From contig JALLAP010001150.1 of the NCBI GenBank assembly GCA_036939355.1, positions 1 to 17,254 of the forward strand: a stretch of DNA of 17,254 nucleotides, read 5' to 3'. A model generated the notes under the pieces. It saw only the letters and a program-made list of their open reading frames with translations. It was not told the DNA's origin and did no database searches. Made by a program: the position numbers and the translations under genes. Each line of letters begins with the position of its first letter. Position 1 is the first letter of the stretch. Source of the stretch: Thalassiosira profunda (Eukaryota; Bacillariophyta; Thalassiosirophyceae; Thalassiosirales; Thalassiosiraceae). Below, one piece after another: positions 8,895 to 17,252 of this stretch.

Positions 8895-9440
8895 ATGCAA
8901 AGCGCTCCAGAGCGAGGTGAAAGTGAGATCAAGTCGATCATAATCCTGCAGAGCATCAAGATGAATTGTATTGATAAGAGAAACAGTAGGACGAACAAGG
9001 CTGCAGCCAGCCGGTGTAGCGAGATGGACAGTTCCAGGAAGGGCGTCAAGTTTGATCCTATGACGACAGTTCACGAATATAAGAGAGCTAACAGCGATCC
9101 ACGATCGACCTGGCTTTGCGCGGACGAGTACAAGATACTTCGAATTAACAGAGCAATCGATGCGGTAAAGATCAAGGCAAAACATCCGTCCAATCTAACA
9201 GAAGACGATTGCTTTTGGGGTCTCGAGAACACAATTGTACCTCGAATGAAGGAAAGGGTATTAACTTCGAGGGCGAGGGTAGCAGAAGGGGTCCTCGCTG
9301 CGCAAACGACTAAAGACAGGCGAGGCAGCAGCAATCTCGGCCGCATATCCCACGCATCACGGATTCATTCCGAATGGAGCGCCGCTGCCGCCCGAAAGAA
9401 GGCGCTATTTTACGCCAGCCAGGTTTCCCAATCACTGTGA
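8895..9440 (+). CDS. Uncharacterised protein of a diatom/heterokont-type family
   Basis: The 181-residue protein starts MQSAPERGESEIKS. Its core (from about residue 46) runs KGVKFDPMTTVHEYKRANSD, then STWLCADEYKILRINR, a run of charged residues, a GLE motif (CFWGLENTIVPRMKER) and a helix RARVAEGVLAAQTTK. From general knowledge this order (V-x-F start, W-x-x-x-x-E-Y, GLE, A-x-x-x-VLxxQ) matches short uncharacterised proteins found in many copies in diatoms and other heterokonts, where RGLE is usual; here the arginine is tryptophan. No function is known to me. There is no signal peptide or membrane helix. The ATG at 8895 is the first in frame after an open, proline-rich leader; ATGs at 8961 and 9025 are alternatives. 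Third positions are more AT-rich than in delta-COP or the phosphatase gene. Confidence 0.65.
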   Translation: MQSAPERGESEIKSIIILQSIKMNCIDKRNSRTNKAAASRCSEMDSSRKGVKFDPMTTVHEYKRANSDPRSTWLCADEYKILRINRAIDAVKIKAKHPSNLTEDDCFWGLENTIVPRMKERVLTSRARVAEGVLAAQTTKDRRGSSNLGRISHASRIHSEWSAAAARKKALFYASQVSQSL

Positions 9441-9459
9441 GTTTCTGTGCATCCCGGCT
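9441..9459. other. Nineteen-base gap between two convergent stop codons
   Basis: The stop of the heterokont-type protein (TGA ending at 9440) and that of the 5-phosphatase gene (TAG, 9460-9462 on the minus strand) are only 19 bases apart. The 3' UTRs and polyadenylation signals must therefore overlap the opposite gene. Confidence 0.85.
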
Positions 9460-12197
9460 CTAGATCGAGTTGGTCTCCAAAAAGTGCAGCATGAGCAGCT
9501 GCATGTTGCCCCTTCGCTGGTTGGACGAGCTGGCCGACTCCTCAGCGGTGCCCTGTGGAGACGAAACGAGGCAATTGCACAGTATTCTGCAAACGAAAGG
9601 AGCCCGTGGGTTTAGAGGAATACTTCTAGTGTACAAAGAACATAGAGACACACAAGTAGCAAGTATTCTCACCTGGCGACCTTGGCCGGAGACAATCTGT
9701 TCCTCTCCCGATGAAGCAGCACCTCGCGGAAGAACGAGATGATGTAAATGAACACGTTGTACGGCACCGGAAGCATGTCTTCCAGAAACTTCCTCGTACA
9801 CATTTGTATGTTCTGCGCGTCGATGTCCAGTGTCGGAAAGAGCGCGGCAGGGACAATGGGAGAGCTCAAGTTGGAGAGGAAGGACGTGAGCACTTCCGTC
9901 ATCGAATGGACGCCAAAGCTGTCGAACGGGGCGCCCGTGTCCAGGCATTCGCGGATTTGGTACACCTCGTCCGGATCCCCAGCTGCGGTGAACAAGTCTC
10001 GCTCGTCCAGCCCGCGCTCGTAGATGGCATCGATGATCCTCCACAGCTCCTTTGGGACGCACATTGCCGCCCTCGAGTTGGGGTCGTACTTCTCCGCTCG
10101 CAAAATTGGGTCGAGCGGTACCTCCCGGATGGGATCCGTGTACAGTACCAACTCGTCCACCGACATTCCAAAGCACGACCGAGCATAGCTGCCCTTCACG
10201 GAGATGTAGTAGTCACGACCGTTCTCCAGGCGCAGTATGAGGATGTCCTCCAACACTTCGCGACCGGCATTCAGGCGACGTGCGGTGGCGTTGTCGATTT
10301 CCATTGTCAGCTCGACCTCCATCCGCTCGCCAGGGATGAGCATGCCGTAGGTGGGCGCCACGGACAGCCAGGGCTTGCACAGCTCGACCTCGTCCACCTT
10401 GGGCACCAGCCGGAATTGCGCCACGACCTGGCCAGTGTTGGTAATGACAATCGGCAGGGTCACCCTCTGGTCGTAACGAACCTCGCCAAAGTCCAAGTTG
10501 ATCCTGTCCAGACTGACCATGGGCAAGGCGTTGTTCTCGAAGGAGTCCAGCAGCTTCATCACGTCGCGGTACACCCCCTCCCGCTTCTCCAAAATCACAT
10601 CCTTGACGGTCACCAAGAACGTCGACATGACCGGCTTGTGGTCCGAAATGTTCAGCTCGCTCCGCGTGTAATTCAACTGCGCCACGTGTCCCGGCTCCTG
10701 CGCCAACCACAAGATGCGATCGCACCACGCCGGGGCCCGCAGCTTCTTGTCCGGCCGTTCCTCGTACAACTCCGTCCCGGGCTGGTACTTGTACGTCGGG
10801 CGGAAGGTCAAGGGTCCCTCGTCGAAGCCGCGGAACGCCCGCCCCTGCGCCCGCTCGACGTTGAGCTGGTCGTGCTCGATCAGCTCGTCCAGCACGTTGG
10901 CCTTGCTGAGATCCAAGACACGCTCGGTGGGGATGCTCTCGTCCACCCGGTAATTCAGGTCGCCGAACCAAAACAGCAGGTCGTGGTCCAGCGCCCCCAC
11001 CGCGTTCGCCCCCATGGCCCACTGGCTCATGCTCCCCAGCCGTATCACCTCCTCGACCGCCTCCTTCCCAATTTCGAACGACGTCTTGGCCAGGACGTTG
11101 GCAAAGTCGGCGTTCCGTCCCGCGACGTTCTCGCGGTGCGCCGCGAGGTGGGTGCACACGAAGCACAATGTGGAATCGTAGAATTGGAGTCGGACCGACA
11201 CCCCGCCCTTGTTCCCCATGACGCCCATGACCCCCACCCCGACGGAATCGGCGTGGACGTACTTGACGCGGGGCTTGTGGGGGGCCTTCACAAACACGCA
11301 CACCAGCAATCCGACGAGGTACTTGACCGCCAACTCTGTGTACGTCCGCGTCGGATCCCCCTGCGTGTTCTGCCGGCTGTTGAGCGTGGCCCGGACGCGC
11401 TCCACCCAAAACGCGCTGCGGGATTGGCTCTTCCCCTCCACGGCCACGTTCATCGCGTTGAGGTCGACCATCTCCTGCAATCCCACCACGACAACGTCGG
11501 GCGGGCCGTGACTCTGCCAATCCGCGCACAGCCACGCCGCGAGGCTCTCATCTTTGCCCTTGGCGTTGACGTTCCACGTCCCCACGAACACCCGCCCCTG
11601 CTTGTACTGGGTGAACTCGTCCCGCCGGGCGCGGATCTGGGTGTAGATCCACGCGTCGCGGATTTTGGCCGCGGCCTCGCGGTTGCGGATGCGGCCGTCC
11701 TCGGTCTCCTCGTCGGCGGCGCGGTTGGCGACGATGATGCCCGCCCCGTCCTTGCGGCGGGTCGGGGTGGGGGTGGTCCGGCTGGGGGCGGCGCTGCGCG
11801 CGGGCGGGGTGCGCGTGCCGCTGCTGTTGTTCAGGGAGGTGGAGCTGGCGGCGGTCGACAGGGCCGAGACGGCGCGCGGGGGCGGGCGGGAGGCCACCAT
11901 GGGCTGCGGCGGGGTGGGCGGCGGAGGAGGCGCCTGCTGCTGCTGCTGATAGGTGGGATGCGGCGCCATTTGCTGCGGCTGGCCTGGCGCCGCTGGCTGC
12001 GGCGGCGGCTGCTGGCCGTAGAAGGGCTGGGCCGCGCCCGGATTGGCAGCGGGCTGATTGGAGGGAGGCTGAGGCTGAGGCTGAGGTGCACCCTGCTGCT
12101 GCTGATTTGGGGGCACCGCAAAGCTAGGTACACCACCCTGCTGTCCCCCGCCGGGCCCCTGGGTCAACCAGCTGGTATCCATGGGTGGATTGGCCAT
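9460..12197 (-). CDS. OCRL/INPP5B-like inositol polyphosphate 5-phosphatase with ASH and RhoGAP-like domains
   Basis: Enzymes of this type remove the 5-phosphate from PI(4,5)P2 and related lipids on Golgi, endosomal and plasma membranes. Two exons (9673-12197 and 9460-9586) join in phase 2 to give 883 residues. Residues 1-150 are Q/P/A-rich low complexity. The catalytic domain (about 200-520) shows all family motifs: FVGTWNVNAKGK (about 203), VVVGLQEM (236), GVMGNKGGVSVRL (323), CFVCTHLAAH, FWFGDLNYRVD (408), PAWCDRILW and SDHKPV (about 514). An ASH beta-domain follows (from about 564, INLDFGEVRYDQRVTLP), then a RhoGAP-like domain (about 690-883) ending ERNRLSPAKVARILCNCLVS. The arginine finger is missing (LFTAAG, T737), as in OCRL, so this domain is probably a binding module. 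The ATG at 12197 opens the frame just before the promoter shared with the Mg transporter. Confidence 0.93.
9587..9672 (-). other. Intron in the 5-phosphatase gene (86 nt)
   Basis: On the minus strand the donor is GTGAGAATAC after GTCGCCAG and the acceptor is TTTCGTTTGCAG before AATACTGTGC. Splicing in phase 2 rebuilds the RhoGAP helix SPAKVARILCNCLV and adds 41 residues; unspliced, the frame ends at the donor TGA (9669-9671). Confidence 0.92.
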
Positions 12198-12352
12198 TGC
12201 GGACGCTTTGTGGAGGCCTCTGCGCAGGAGCAGGAGGAGGGCGCGGCGTTATGGCTGGGCGTTGGATCCGCTCCGCGGCTCGCGGGCCCAAAAGCGGGTA
12301 TTGAATTGCAACAATTTTTTCACACACAAGACGTGCACGAAAAGTCGATGAG
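12198..12352. promoter_or_regulatory. Divergent promoter region, 5-phosphatase / Mg transporter
   Basis: These 155 bases separate two head-to-head start codons, so the promoters and 5' leaders of both genes share them. The half next to the phosphatase gene is GC-rich; an AT-rich stretch (caacaattttttc, 12309-12321) lies about 30 bases from the transporter ATG. No repeat was found. Confidence 0.45.
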
Positions 12353-14362
12353 ATGACAGATGCCCGTCCCCATGCACGTCCCCATCACAGTTCACCTCAC
12401 CGCGGGCGCGCTCTCTCCCGAGGCCTATTCAACATGCAGGTGCCGCCCTCCCTGCGCAACGTCATGCCCGGCCGCAGCGCGAGCGACGGGCCGCTCCGCA
12501 AAACCATCTCCAGCTACTCCGGGGCGGCCTACAACCGCGCCTCCGTCGCCCCCGTCGGCCTGCACGGGGAGCGGCTGCACCAAATCGTCGTGTTCGAACT
12601 GCGCGAGGACGGCACGACGGAGTACTCGTCCATGACGCTGCGGGCGCTGTACAATTACGTGGTGCGGACGATCACCGATGCGTGTAGGAAGGCGAACGAG
12701 GAGCGGCAGAGGCATCACAAGCGACGGGTGCACAGCCACAGTTTGAGCTCGACGTCGCTGCTGGCGTACGTGAACGATGGCGGCGGCGGCGACAGTCAGC
12801 AGCCGGGGAGCAATATCGGCGTCATCCACGAGGAGGCGGAGGAAAGCAACAATGGCAACAACAATGGAAGTCCGGGACATCCGACCGCTGCACCGATATC
12901 TCCGCCGCTTCCCATCACTCCGTCGGATGTACCTCCTCATCTGCCCTCGCTGACGTCCTCGAACGCAACGCCGCCCACGAGCAGTGATACGAACTCCAAT
13001 CCGACACCGATAACCTCCAATCAGACCGACGGCCACGACGACGATGCACAGCATCGCCACCAAACTGCAACACAGTCAGTGCACCCGTTGCACAACCACC
13101 CGGCCCAGCGGGCCGTCCAGACGGCCTTCACGCCCCTCCCTCCCCCCGCGAACGGATCCACGCACCGCGAGCGCCTCGGGGGCTACCTCCACCCCCGCGA
13201 CATGCGGCGCCTCGTCACGCCCTTCTCGTCGAGCAACGAGCCGCAGCTCATGGTCCGACGGCACGTCATGCTGCTCAACTTCGACCCGCTGCGGGCGGTG
13301 GTGTTAAGGGATCGGCTGCTGGTGTTGGTGCCGGACGGGGCGGATTCGATATTGATCGAGTTGGAGCGAAGGGTGAGGGGTGGCATTGCCGAGATGGAAA
13401 ATCAGGTGTTTGGAACCAGCGCTCATGATACATCGGGGGCTCTCGTGGCGTCGCTGGCCAGCGATACGGCGTCGACGTTGAAACGGAGGAAGAGCTACGA
13501 GGACGAGTTTGCGAAAGAGAACGACCCGGGCGACAAGGAGGACGACGGACATCAAACCGATACGACGACAGAGCACACGGAGCAATCGAAGGACGAGTGG
13601 GAGGACATACAGAACATGGAGTGGACGCACCTGCCGTACGAGTTGCAATCCGTCGACGCAGTCCTGCAAACGGTGACGTCGATGCTATTGGAAGAGGCGA
13701 GAAAAGTGCACGACAAAGCCGTCCGCGCCATGTCCGAACTGCGGGGGGATTCCCACAACCGATCCACCTCGGGCATCGGCGAGCACGCCCAAGAAAGATT
13801 GCGGATGCATAAAGATGACGTCAACGCGGTGGAAGGGCGGGTGCAGGGGTTTGTCCGTGCGATGAACGACGTCCTGGACGACGACGAGGACATGACATTG
13901 ATGAACCTGTCACGGCTGCTCACCCATCCGGAGAGGTTTCTGCAGCCCGTCTCGCAGGAGATACTGCACGAGGAAAGCGACGAGCCGGAGCTGATACTGG
14001 AGGCGTACTTGCAACAGGCGTCGAGCATCGTGAACGAGCTGGGCTTGCTCAAGGGCCAGATCATGACGACTGAAGAACAAATCAGCATGACCCTGGACGC
14101 GATGCGGAACAGGCTGCTGTACATCAATACGCTGCTGAGCGTGGCCTCGCTCTGCGTGGCGATGGGAAGCTTCGTCGGAAGCGTGTTCGGGATGAACTTG
14201 ACGAACCATCTGGAGCAAGATCCAACGGCGTTCGTGCAGGTGACGGTCGGCGTGGTGGTGGCCATGACGATGCTGTGGGCGATTCTGTCGTGTTTGTTCT
14301 ACAGAGCGGCAAACGGCAAGGGGCTTCGGTCGCAGGTCAACTTCTTTGCTATGACAGAATGA
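12353..14362 (+). CDS. Mrs2/CorA-type magnesium transporter with a long low-complexity insert
   Basis: CorA/Mrs2 proteins are pentameric Mg2+ channels; eukaryotic Mrs2 is usually in the mitochondrial inner membrane. This 669-residue protein ends with two membrane helices (about 588-612 and 627-653) joined by the hallmark G613-M614-N615 loop (GSVFGMNLTN). The preceding long helix (YLQQASSIVNELGLLKGQIM, TEEQISMTLDAMRNRLLYIN) and the cytosolic motifs (VMLLNFDPLRAVVLRDRLLV at about 304; THLPYELQSVDAVLQ at about 424) match Mrs2. Residues 1-28 are arginine/histidine-rich with one acidic residue, compatible with a mitochondrial presequence. About 140 residues (125-265) of S/T/P/N/H-rich sequence interrupt the N-terminal domain, and an acidic-basic insert lies near 375-420, making it much longer than typical Mrs2 (about 400-470). 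The ATG at 12353 is used; M28 (12434) is the alternative start. No intron. Confidence 0.88.
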   Translation: MTDARPHARPHHSSPHRGRALSRGLFNMQVPPSLRNVMPGRSASDGPLRKTISSYSGAAYNRASVAPVGLHGERLHQIVVFELREDGTTEYSSMTLRALYNYVVRTITDACRKANEERQRHHKRRVHSHSLSSTSLLAYVNDGGGGDSQQPGSNIGVIHEEAEESNNGNNNGSPGHPTAAPISPPLPITPSDVPPHLPSLTSSNATPPTSSDTNSNPTPITSNQTDGHDDDAQHRHQTATQSVHPLHNHPAQRAVQTAFTPLPPPANGSTHRERLGGYLHPRDMRRLVTPFSSSNEPQLMVRRHVMLLNFDPLRAVVLRDRLLVLVPDGADSILIELERRVRGGIAEMENQVFGTSAHDTSGALVASLASDTASTLKRRKSYEDEFAKENDPGDKEDDGHQTDTTTEHTEQSKDEWEDIQNMEWTHLPYELQSVDAVLQTVTSMLLEEARKVHDKAVRAMSELRGDSHNRSTSGIGEHAQERLRMHKDDVNAVEGRVQGFVRAMNDVLDDDEDMTLMNLSRLLTHPERFLQPVSQEILHEESDEPELILEAYLQQASSIVNELGLLKGQIMTTEEQISMTLDAMRNRLLYINTLLSVASLCVAMGSFVGSVFGMNLTNHLEQDPTAFVQVTVGVVVAMTMLWAILSCLFYRAANGKGLRSQVNFFAMTE

Positions 14363-14403
14363 AGGCGTCCCCTTCGCTTCTTTGTTCAGTGAGCTCTTAG
14401 TGA

Positions 14404-14420
14404 GTACCTACGTATCGTAC
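14404..14420 (+). promoter_or_regulatory. Putative upstream element shared with the WLM protease gene
   Basis: GTACCTACGTATCGTAC aligns with GTACCTACCATCGTAC at 2091-2106, with one inserted base and one or two mismatches. It starts 80 bases before the uORF ATG and 138 before the main ATG, comparable with the 88 bases at the WLM gene. Function is inferred. Confidence 0.4.
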
Positions 14421-14469
14421 GGCCGTGTACTACGTAAGATATTTACCTTCACGCGCGCGGTGGCTCCCC

Positions 14470-14557
14470 CTCCCACGTGCACCATGGCGGCACTGCCCTG
14501 AAAGACCTCTCGCGGCGGCCTCCACCTCTCCCACGTGCACCATGGCGGCGCTACCCT
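14470..14557 (+). repeat. Direct repeat duplicating the start-codon region
   Basis: Two 30-base copies (14470-14499 and 14528-14557) differ at two positions and lie 58 bases apart. Each contains TCCCACGTGCACC followed by ATGGCGGC. Similarity extends some 15 bases upstream (GCGGTGGC / GCGGCGGC). The first copy gives a uORF, the second the gene's own start. Confidence 0.85.
14484..14501 (+). CDS. Five-codon upstream ORF (MAALP)
   Basis: The first copy of the repeat encodes M-A-A-L-P then TGA. The second copy encodes M-A-A-L-P then continues into the bestrophin protein. The uORF has the same strong start context (gcaccATGG) as the main start and would be met first by scanning ribosomes if transcription starts upstream of it, so it could lower translation of the channel. 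The stop lies 40 bases before the main ATG. Confidence 0.5.
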   Translation: MAALP

Positions 14558-15959
14558 CGAAACGAGGAATGGCGTCGGACCTTTCTCGAAGGGCGACGTG
14601 GGCCAACATGAGCGCCCGAAGGGCCTCGCGCGGGCGCCTTGACGACAGCTCGTCATCGACGTCGTCAGTGATCGATGGGCCCTTTGGCTTGGACGCAACA
14701 ATCGAGACGATTCTTAGCCCTGAGAGGCTCGCCGCCCTTGAGGCGGTCGACGTGCCCGCCATCCCGTACAACACCTATTCCATTTTCTCCTACATCTTCT
14801 CCATCCGTGGACGCAACTTTGGCATGCTTGTGGCTCCACTCCTCTCCCTTTTCGTTTGGGGTTTGGGCTGGCAGCTCCTCTTTGTGTTGTGGCTGGACGA
14901 TAGAAACAGCGACGTGCGAGAGAACATCGCCGCGTTGGATGATCTGATCACACCACTCTTGATCCCGCTGTCGTTTCTGCTGACGTTCAGGCTGGGGAGG
15001 GCGGCCGTGCGTTTCTGGGATGCAAGGCGCTCCGCTGGGAAAATGGTCGAGATTTGTAGAAGCAATATCGCGATGGTCACAGTGGGCTTCACCTCTCCAA
15101 TAGAGTTTAGGAATGAACGCCAAAAGCTGCGAAGGCCTCAAAGTGTCGACGATGAAAGGGTGGATCAATGTGATGGTGAATATCAAGATCGAGATGAGAC
15201 GTCACTCGAGCTCCTTTGTGAATATGCCCGCTGGTTGGCCTGTTTTCCCATTTCAGTAAAACACTTCCTTCGGCCGGCGACGCGGAAGGGCTGGACCAAC
15301 GACGTTCGCTACAAGAAGAGGCGATTCGAGATTGGAGAACTCATCTCAGATCAGGATGCTAGAATGGTGATCATGGAGTACGTCGATGGCAATGGAAAGC
15401 CGACGTTCGATCCGGCTGGAGTGCGAGCACGGGATCCTCCTCTTGTTGTGCTCAATCGATTGCACAAGCTCGCATATCGGCTAGCATATTTCGAGTACGA
15501 GGCATCGCCTTGTTCGCCAACTCCCCAGAGCCGAGCAATCTTCTATCAACAGCTCTCCGACCAGCTGAACATCCTTTTTGGGTGAGTATGATATGCATGC
15601 ATGACCTTTGCGTTTCTTCTGTGGCCAACTCAATCATCTCTTGCAATCCCATACCTTGCAGTGCATATGGAGCGATGGAACGCATCAAACTGACGCCCCT
15701 GCCGTTCGCCTATGCAATTCACCTGCGGACCTTCCTTCTACTCTATTTGTTTCTATGGAACATGAGCAGCGTTGCAGCCCTCGGATGGGTAGCCCTCCCA
15801 TTCTTATTCCTGTTGAATTGGGCACTGCTGGGCATTGAGGCCGCTGCCGTGGAATGCGAGAAGCCATTTCAATACAACCCGAATCACTTGACACTAGGAA
15901 AGGTGTCTGTCGTGATCGCTAGAAACATCGGGCAGTGTCTGAGAGAATTGGCGAGATAG
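14542..15959 (+). CDS. Bestrophin-family (UPF0187-like) anion channel
   Basis: Bestrophins form pentameric chloride/bicarbonate channels; in algae and plants members can sit in thylakoids, but no location can be fixed here. Two exons (14542-15581 and 15662-15959) join in phase 2 to give 445 residues. Four hydrophobic segments appear in the expected arrangement: NFGMLVAPLLSLFVWGLGWQ, LITPLLIPLSFLLTFRLGRA followed by VRFWDARRSAG (the hallmark after helix 2), then in exon 2 PLPFAYAIHLRTFLLLYLFL and WVALPFLFLLNWALLGIEAA. The C-terminal ECEKPFQYNPNHLTLGKVSV matches the conserved end of this family in algae and bacteria. The first 60 residues are basic and serine-rich and could be an organelle presequence (R-rich, few acids). 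The ATG at 14542 has an optimal context; the frame is open upstream to 14425 but without ATG, and M10 (14569) is an alternative. Confidence 0.87.
15582..15661 (+). other. Intron in the bestrophin gene (80 nt)
   Basis: Donor GTGAGTATG follows CTTTTTGG and acceptor ACCTTGCAG precedes TGCATATGG. Splicing in phase 2 gives LNILFG-AYGAMER and joins the two halves of the channel; unspliced, exon 1 ends at a TGA within the donor (15583-15585). Confidence 0.92.
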
Positions 15960-16037
15960 CACACCGTGCTGCTGGGCGACTCTATCGATGGCGCGGAAAG
16001 GTGGAGCAGGATGGTTGATGCAACACATTCTTTAGAT
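15960..16037. other. Short gap between convergent genes
   Basis: Seventy-eight bases lie between the bestrophin stop and the histidine kinase stop on the other strand. Nothing beyond shared 3' UTR sequence is visible. Confidence 0.5.
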
Positions 16038-17252
16038 TTATCGATCTTCATTTGATATGGACGAGAGAACGTCTGATCGGATTTGCAACCACGTCGACAT
16101 GAAGCCTGCAGGTTGATTTTGGCCTCGCAATGATTCGATCGTTTCGGCCGTCGCCGAAAACTTGCCATCGACATTGACTGACTTCAGATCGCCCTTCAAT
16201 TGGTGTAGTTTGTCCCACAAAAGGGGCCATCGGTCGCCGGGAGACGCGTCCTCGCTTTTTCGAACGCAAAGAGAGTCGATGAGCTCCAATTCTGCCAGCA
16301 ATTCGACGGGACTGATCAACGTCAAATCGCGGAGGTTCTCTATCGACGTAACCCGCGAAATGTTGTCCTCCGAGTTGTTGTCTTCGCGACCATCTTCGTT
16401 TTCTTCTGGAAAGCGTTCCTTCCAAAATGGCGCCACCATTTCTCTCACGCTCATTCCGCGCAACGGCACCTTTGGCATGCAACCATGCGCCCTTGATTTG
16501 TACAGCGCTAGCTCTTGAGGAGAATCGTTGGCAGACCTGACCAATGCCAGCATCCTTTGCTCCTGTTCCGGATCTAGGATCTTGCGAATCTTCTTCACGC
16601 ACTCCGACCCCGAAATCGTCTCGTGCTTGCCGCCATCATCGCCAGTCTCTAGATTCTCGTCGACTAGTAAGAGAAATCGATCAGCAGGATGGCGGTTTAC
16701 AAAATCGACGATGCGATCAACAAAGCCCGTGATTTCGTCTTCCTTGTGTCCGAGAATGATTTGGCGCGGCTCAGACACGCCTGCATGCAGGAAGAGGCGC
16801 CGCATCAACTTTCGTTGGATTTTGGAGTCATCGATGCCAATGCCCCACACTCCTTCAGGGAGGTGGAAGGCGTCTGCATCTCTAGTGGGGCCGCCGTGAA
16901 GTTTGACAGGTGCGCGGAATTCGAATACGGTGCGATCTTCTTCGAAGATAATGTCGCAGCTTCCCCCCAGAATGTTTGCGCATTTGCGAATGATCCAGGC
17001 CCCATCGCCAGCCGAGTGCGATCGCTTGCCCAGTTCCGAGTCTTTGTGAAGGCGAGTACCGTGCGAAAAGACGAGCTCGCTCGCGCGGCTGCCCAAGGCG
17101 ACTAGCTTCTGATGGCCCGGCCCCGGCCTATTAATGACTCTCATCACGAATTCTGACGTCTCTGGATTGTATGTAGCTTCAGTAGAAATCTTGCCCCCTG
17201 GCTCTCCGTATTTGAGAGCGTTCCTGATCGCATTGCCATGAATACATTTGAA
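16038..17252 (-). CDS. Hybrid histidine kinase C-terminal part: HATPase, receiver-like and HPt domains (5' end outside window)
   Basis: The frame is open to the window edge, so the start lies beyond it. An apparent start at 17147 is internal: codons upstream encode HGNAIRNALKYGEPGGKI, the N box of a GHKL ATPase. The G1-like loop is NRPGPGHQKL and the G2-like region SAGDGAWIIRKCANILGG. A receiver-like domain follows: WGIGIDDSKIQRKL (acidic pair), FLLLVDENLE (candidate phosphoacceptor D), LALVRSAND (conserved S/T) and GCMPKVPLRG (conserved K). After an acidic, asparagine-rich linker, an HPt-like helix has LLWDKLHQLKGDLKSV with the H-x-LKG phosphohistidine motif. This order implies a multistep phosphorelay in one protein; the DHp and sensor domains would lie off-window. 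It is a common arrangement in heterokont and haptophyte algae, with unknown signals. The C-terminus (SSISNEDR) is soluble. Confidence 0.83.
   Translation of the reverse strand, partial: FKCIHGNAIRNALKYGEPGGKISTEATYNPETSEFVMRVINRPGPGHQKLVALGSRASELVFSHGTRLHKDSELGKRSHSAGDGAWIIRKCANILGGSCDIIFEEDRTVFEFRAPVKLHGGPTRDADAFHLPEGVWGIGIDDSKIQRKLMRRLFLHAGVSEPRQIILGHKEDEITGFVDRIVDFVNRHPADRFLLLVDENLETGDDGGKHETISGSECVKKIRKILDPEQEQRMLALVRSANDSPQELALYKSRAHGCMPKVPLRGMSVREMVAPFWKERFPEENEDGREDNNSEDNISRVTSIENLRDLTLISPVELLAELELIDSLCVRKSEDASPGDRWPLLWDKLHQLKGDLKSVNVDGKFSATAETIESLRGQNQPAGFMSTWLQIRSDVLSSISNEDR

Larger units (their letters stand above)
14363..14541 (+). promoter_or_regulatory. Intergenic/5' leader upstream of the bestrophin gene
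   Basis: These 179 bases lie between two tandem plus-strand genes. They hold the shared upstream motif (14404-14420), CACGTG E/G-box-like hexamers in both copies of a direct repeat, and a five-codon uORF. No terminator-like feature is discernible. Confidence 0.5.

Noticed and set aside
9711..12356. Very long plus-strand open frame (881 codons) antisense to the 5-phosphatase gene
   Set aside because: The minus strand encodes all 5-phosphatase motifs. The plus-strand product is repetitive in H, R, V, Q and G, as expected from antisense of GC3-rich codons, and shows no domain.
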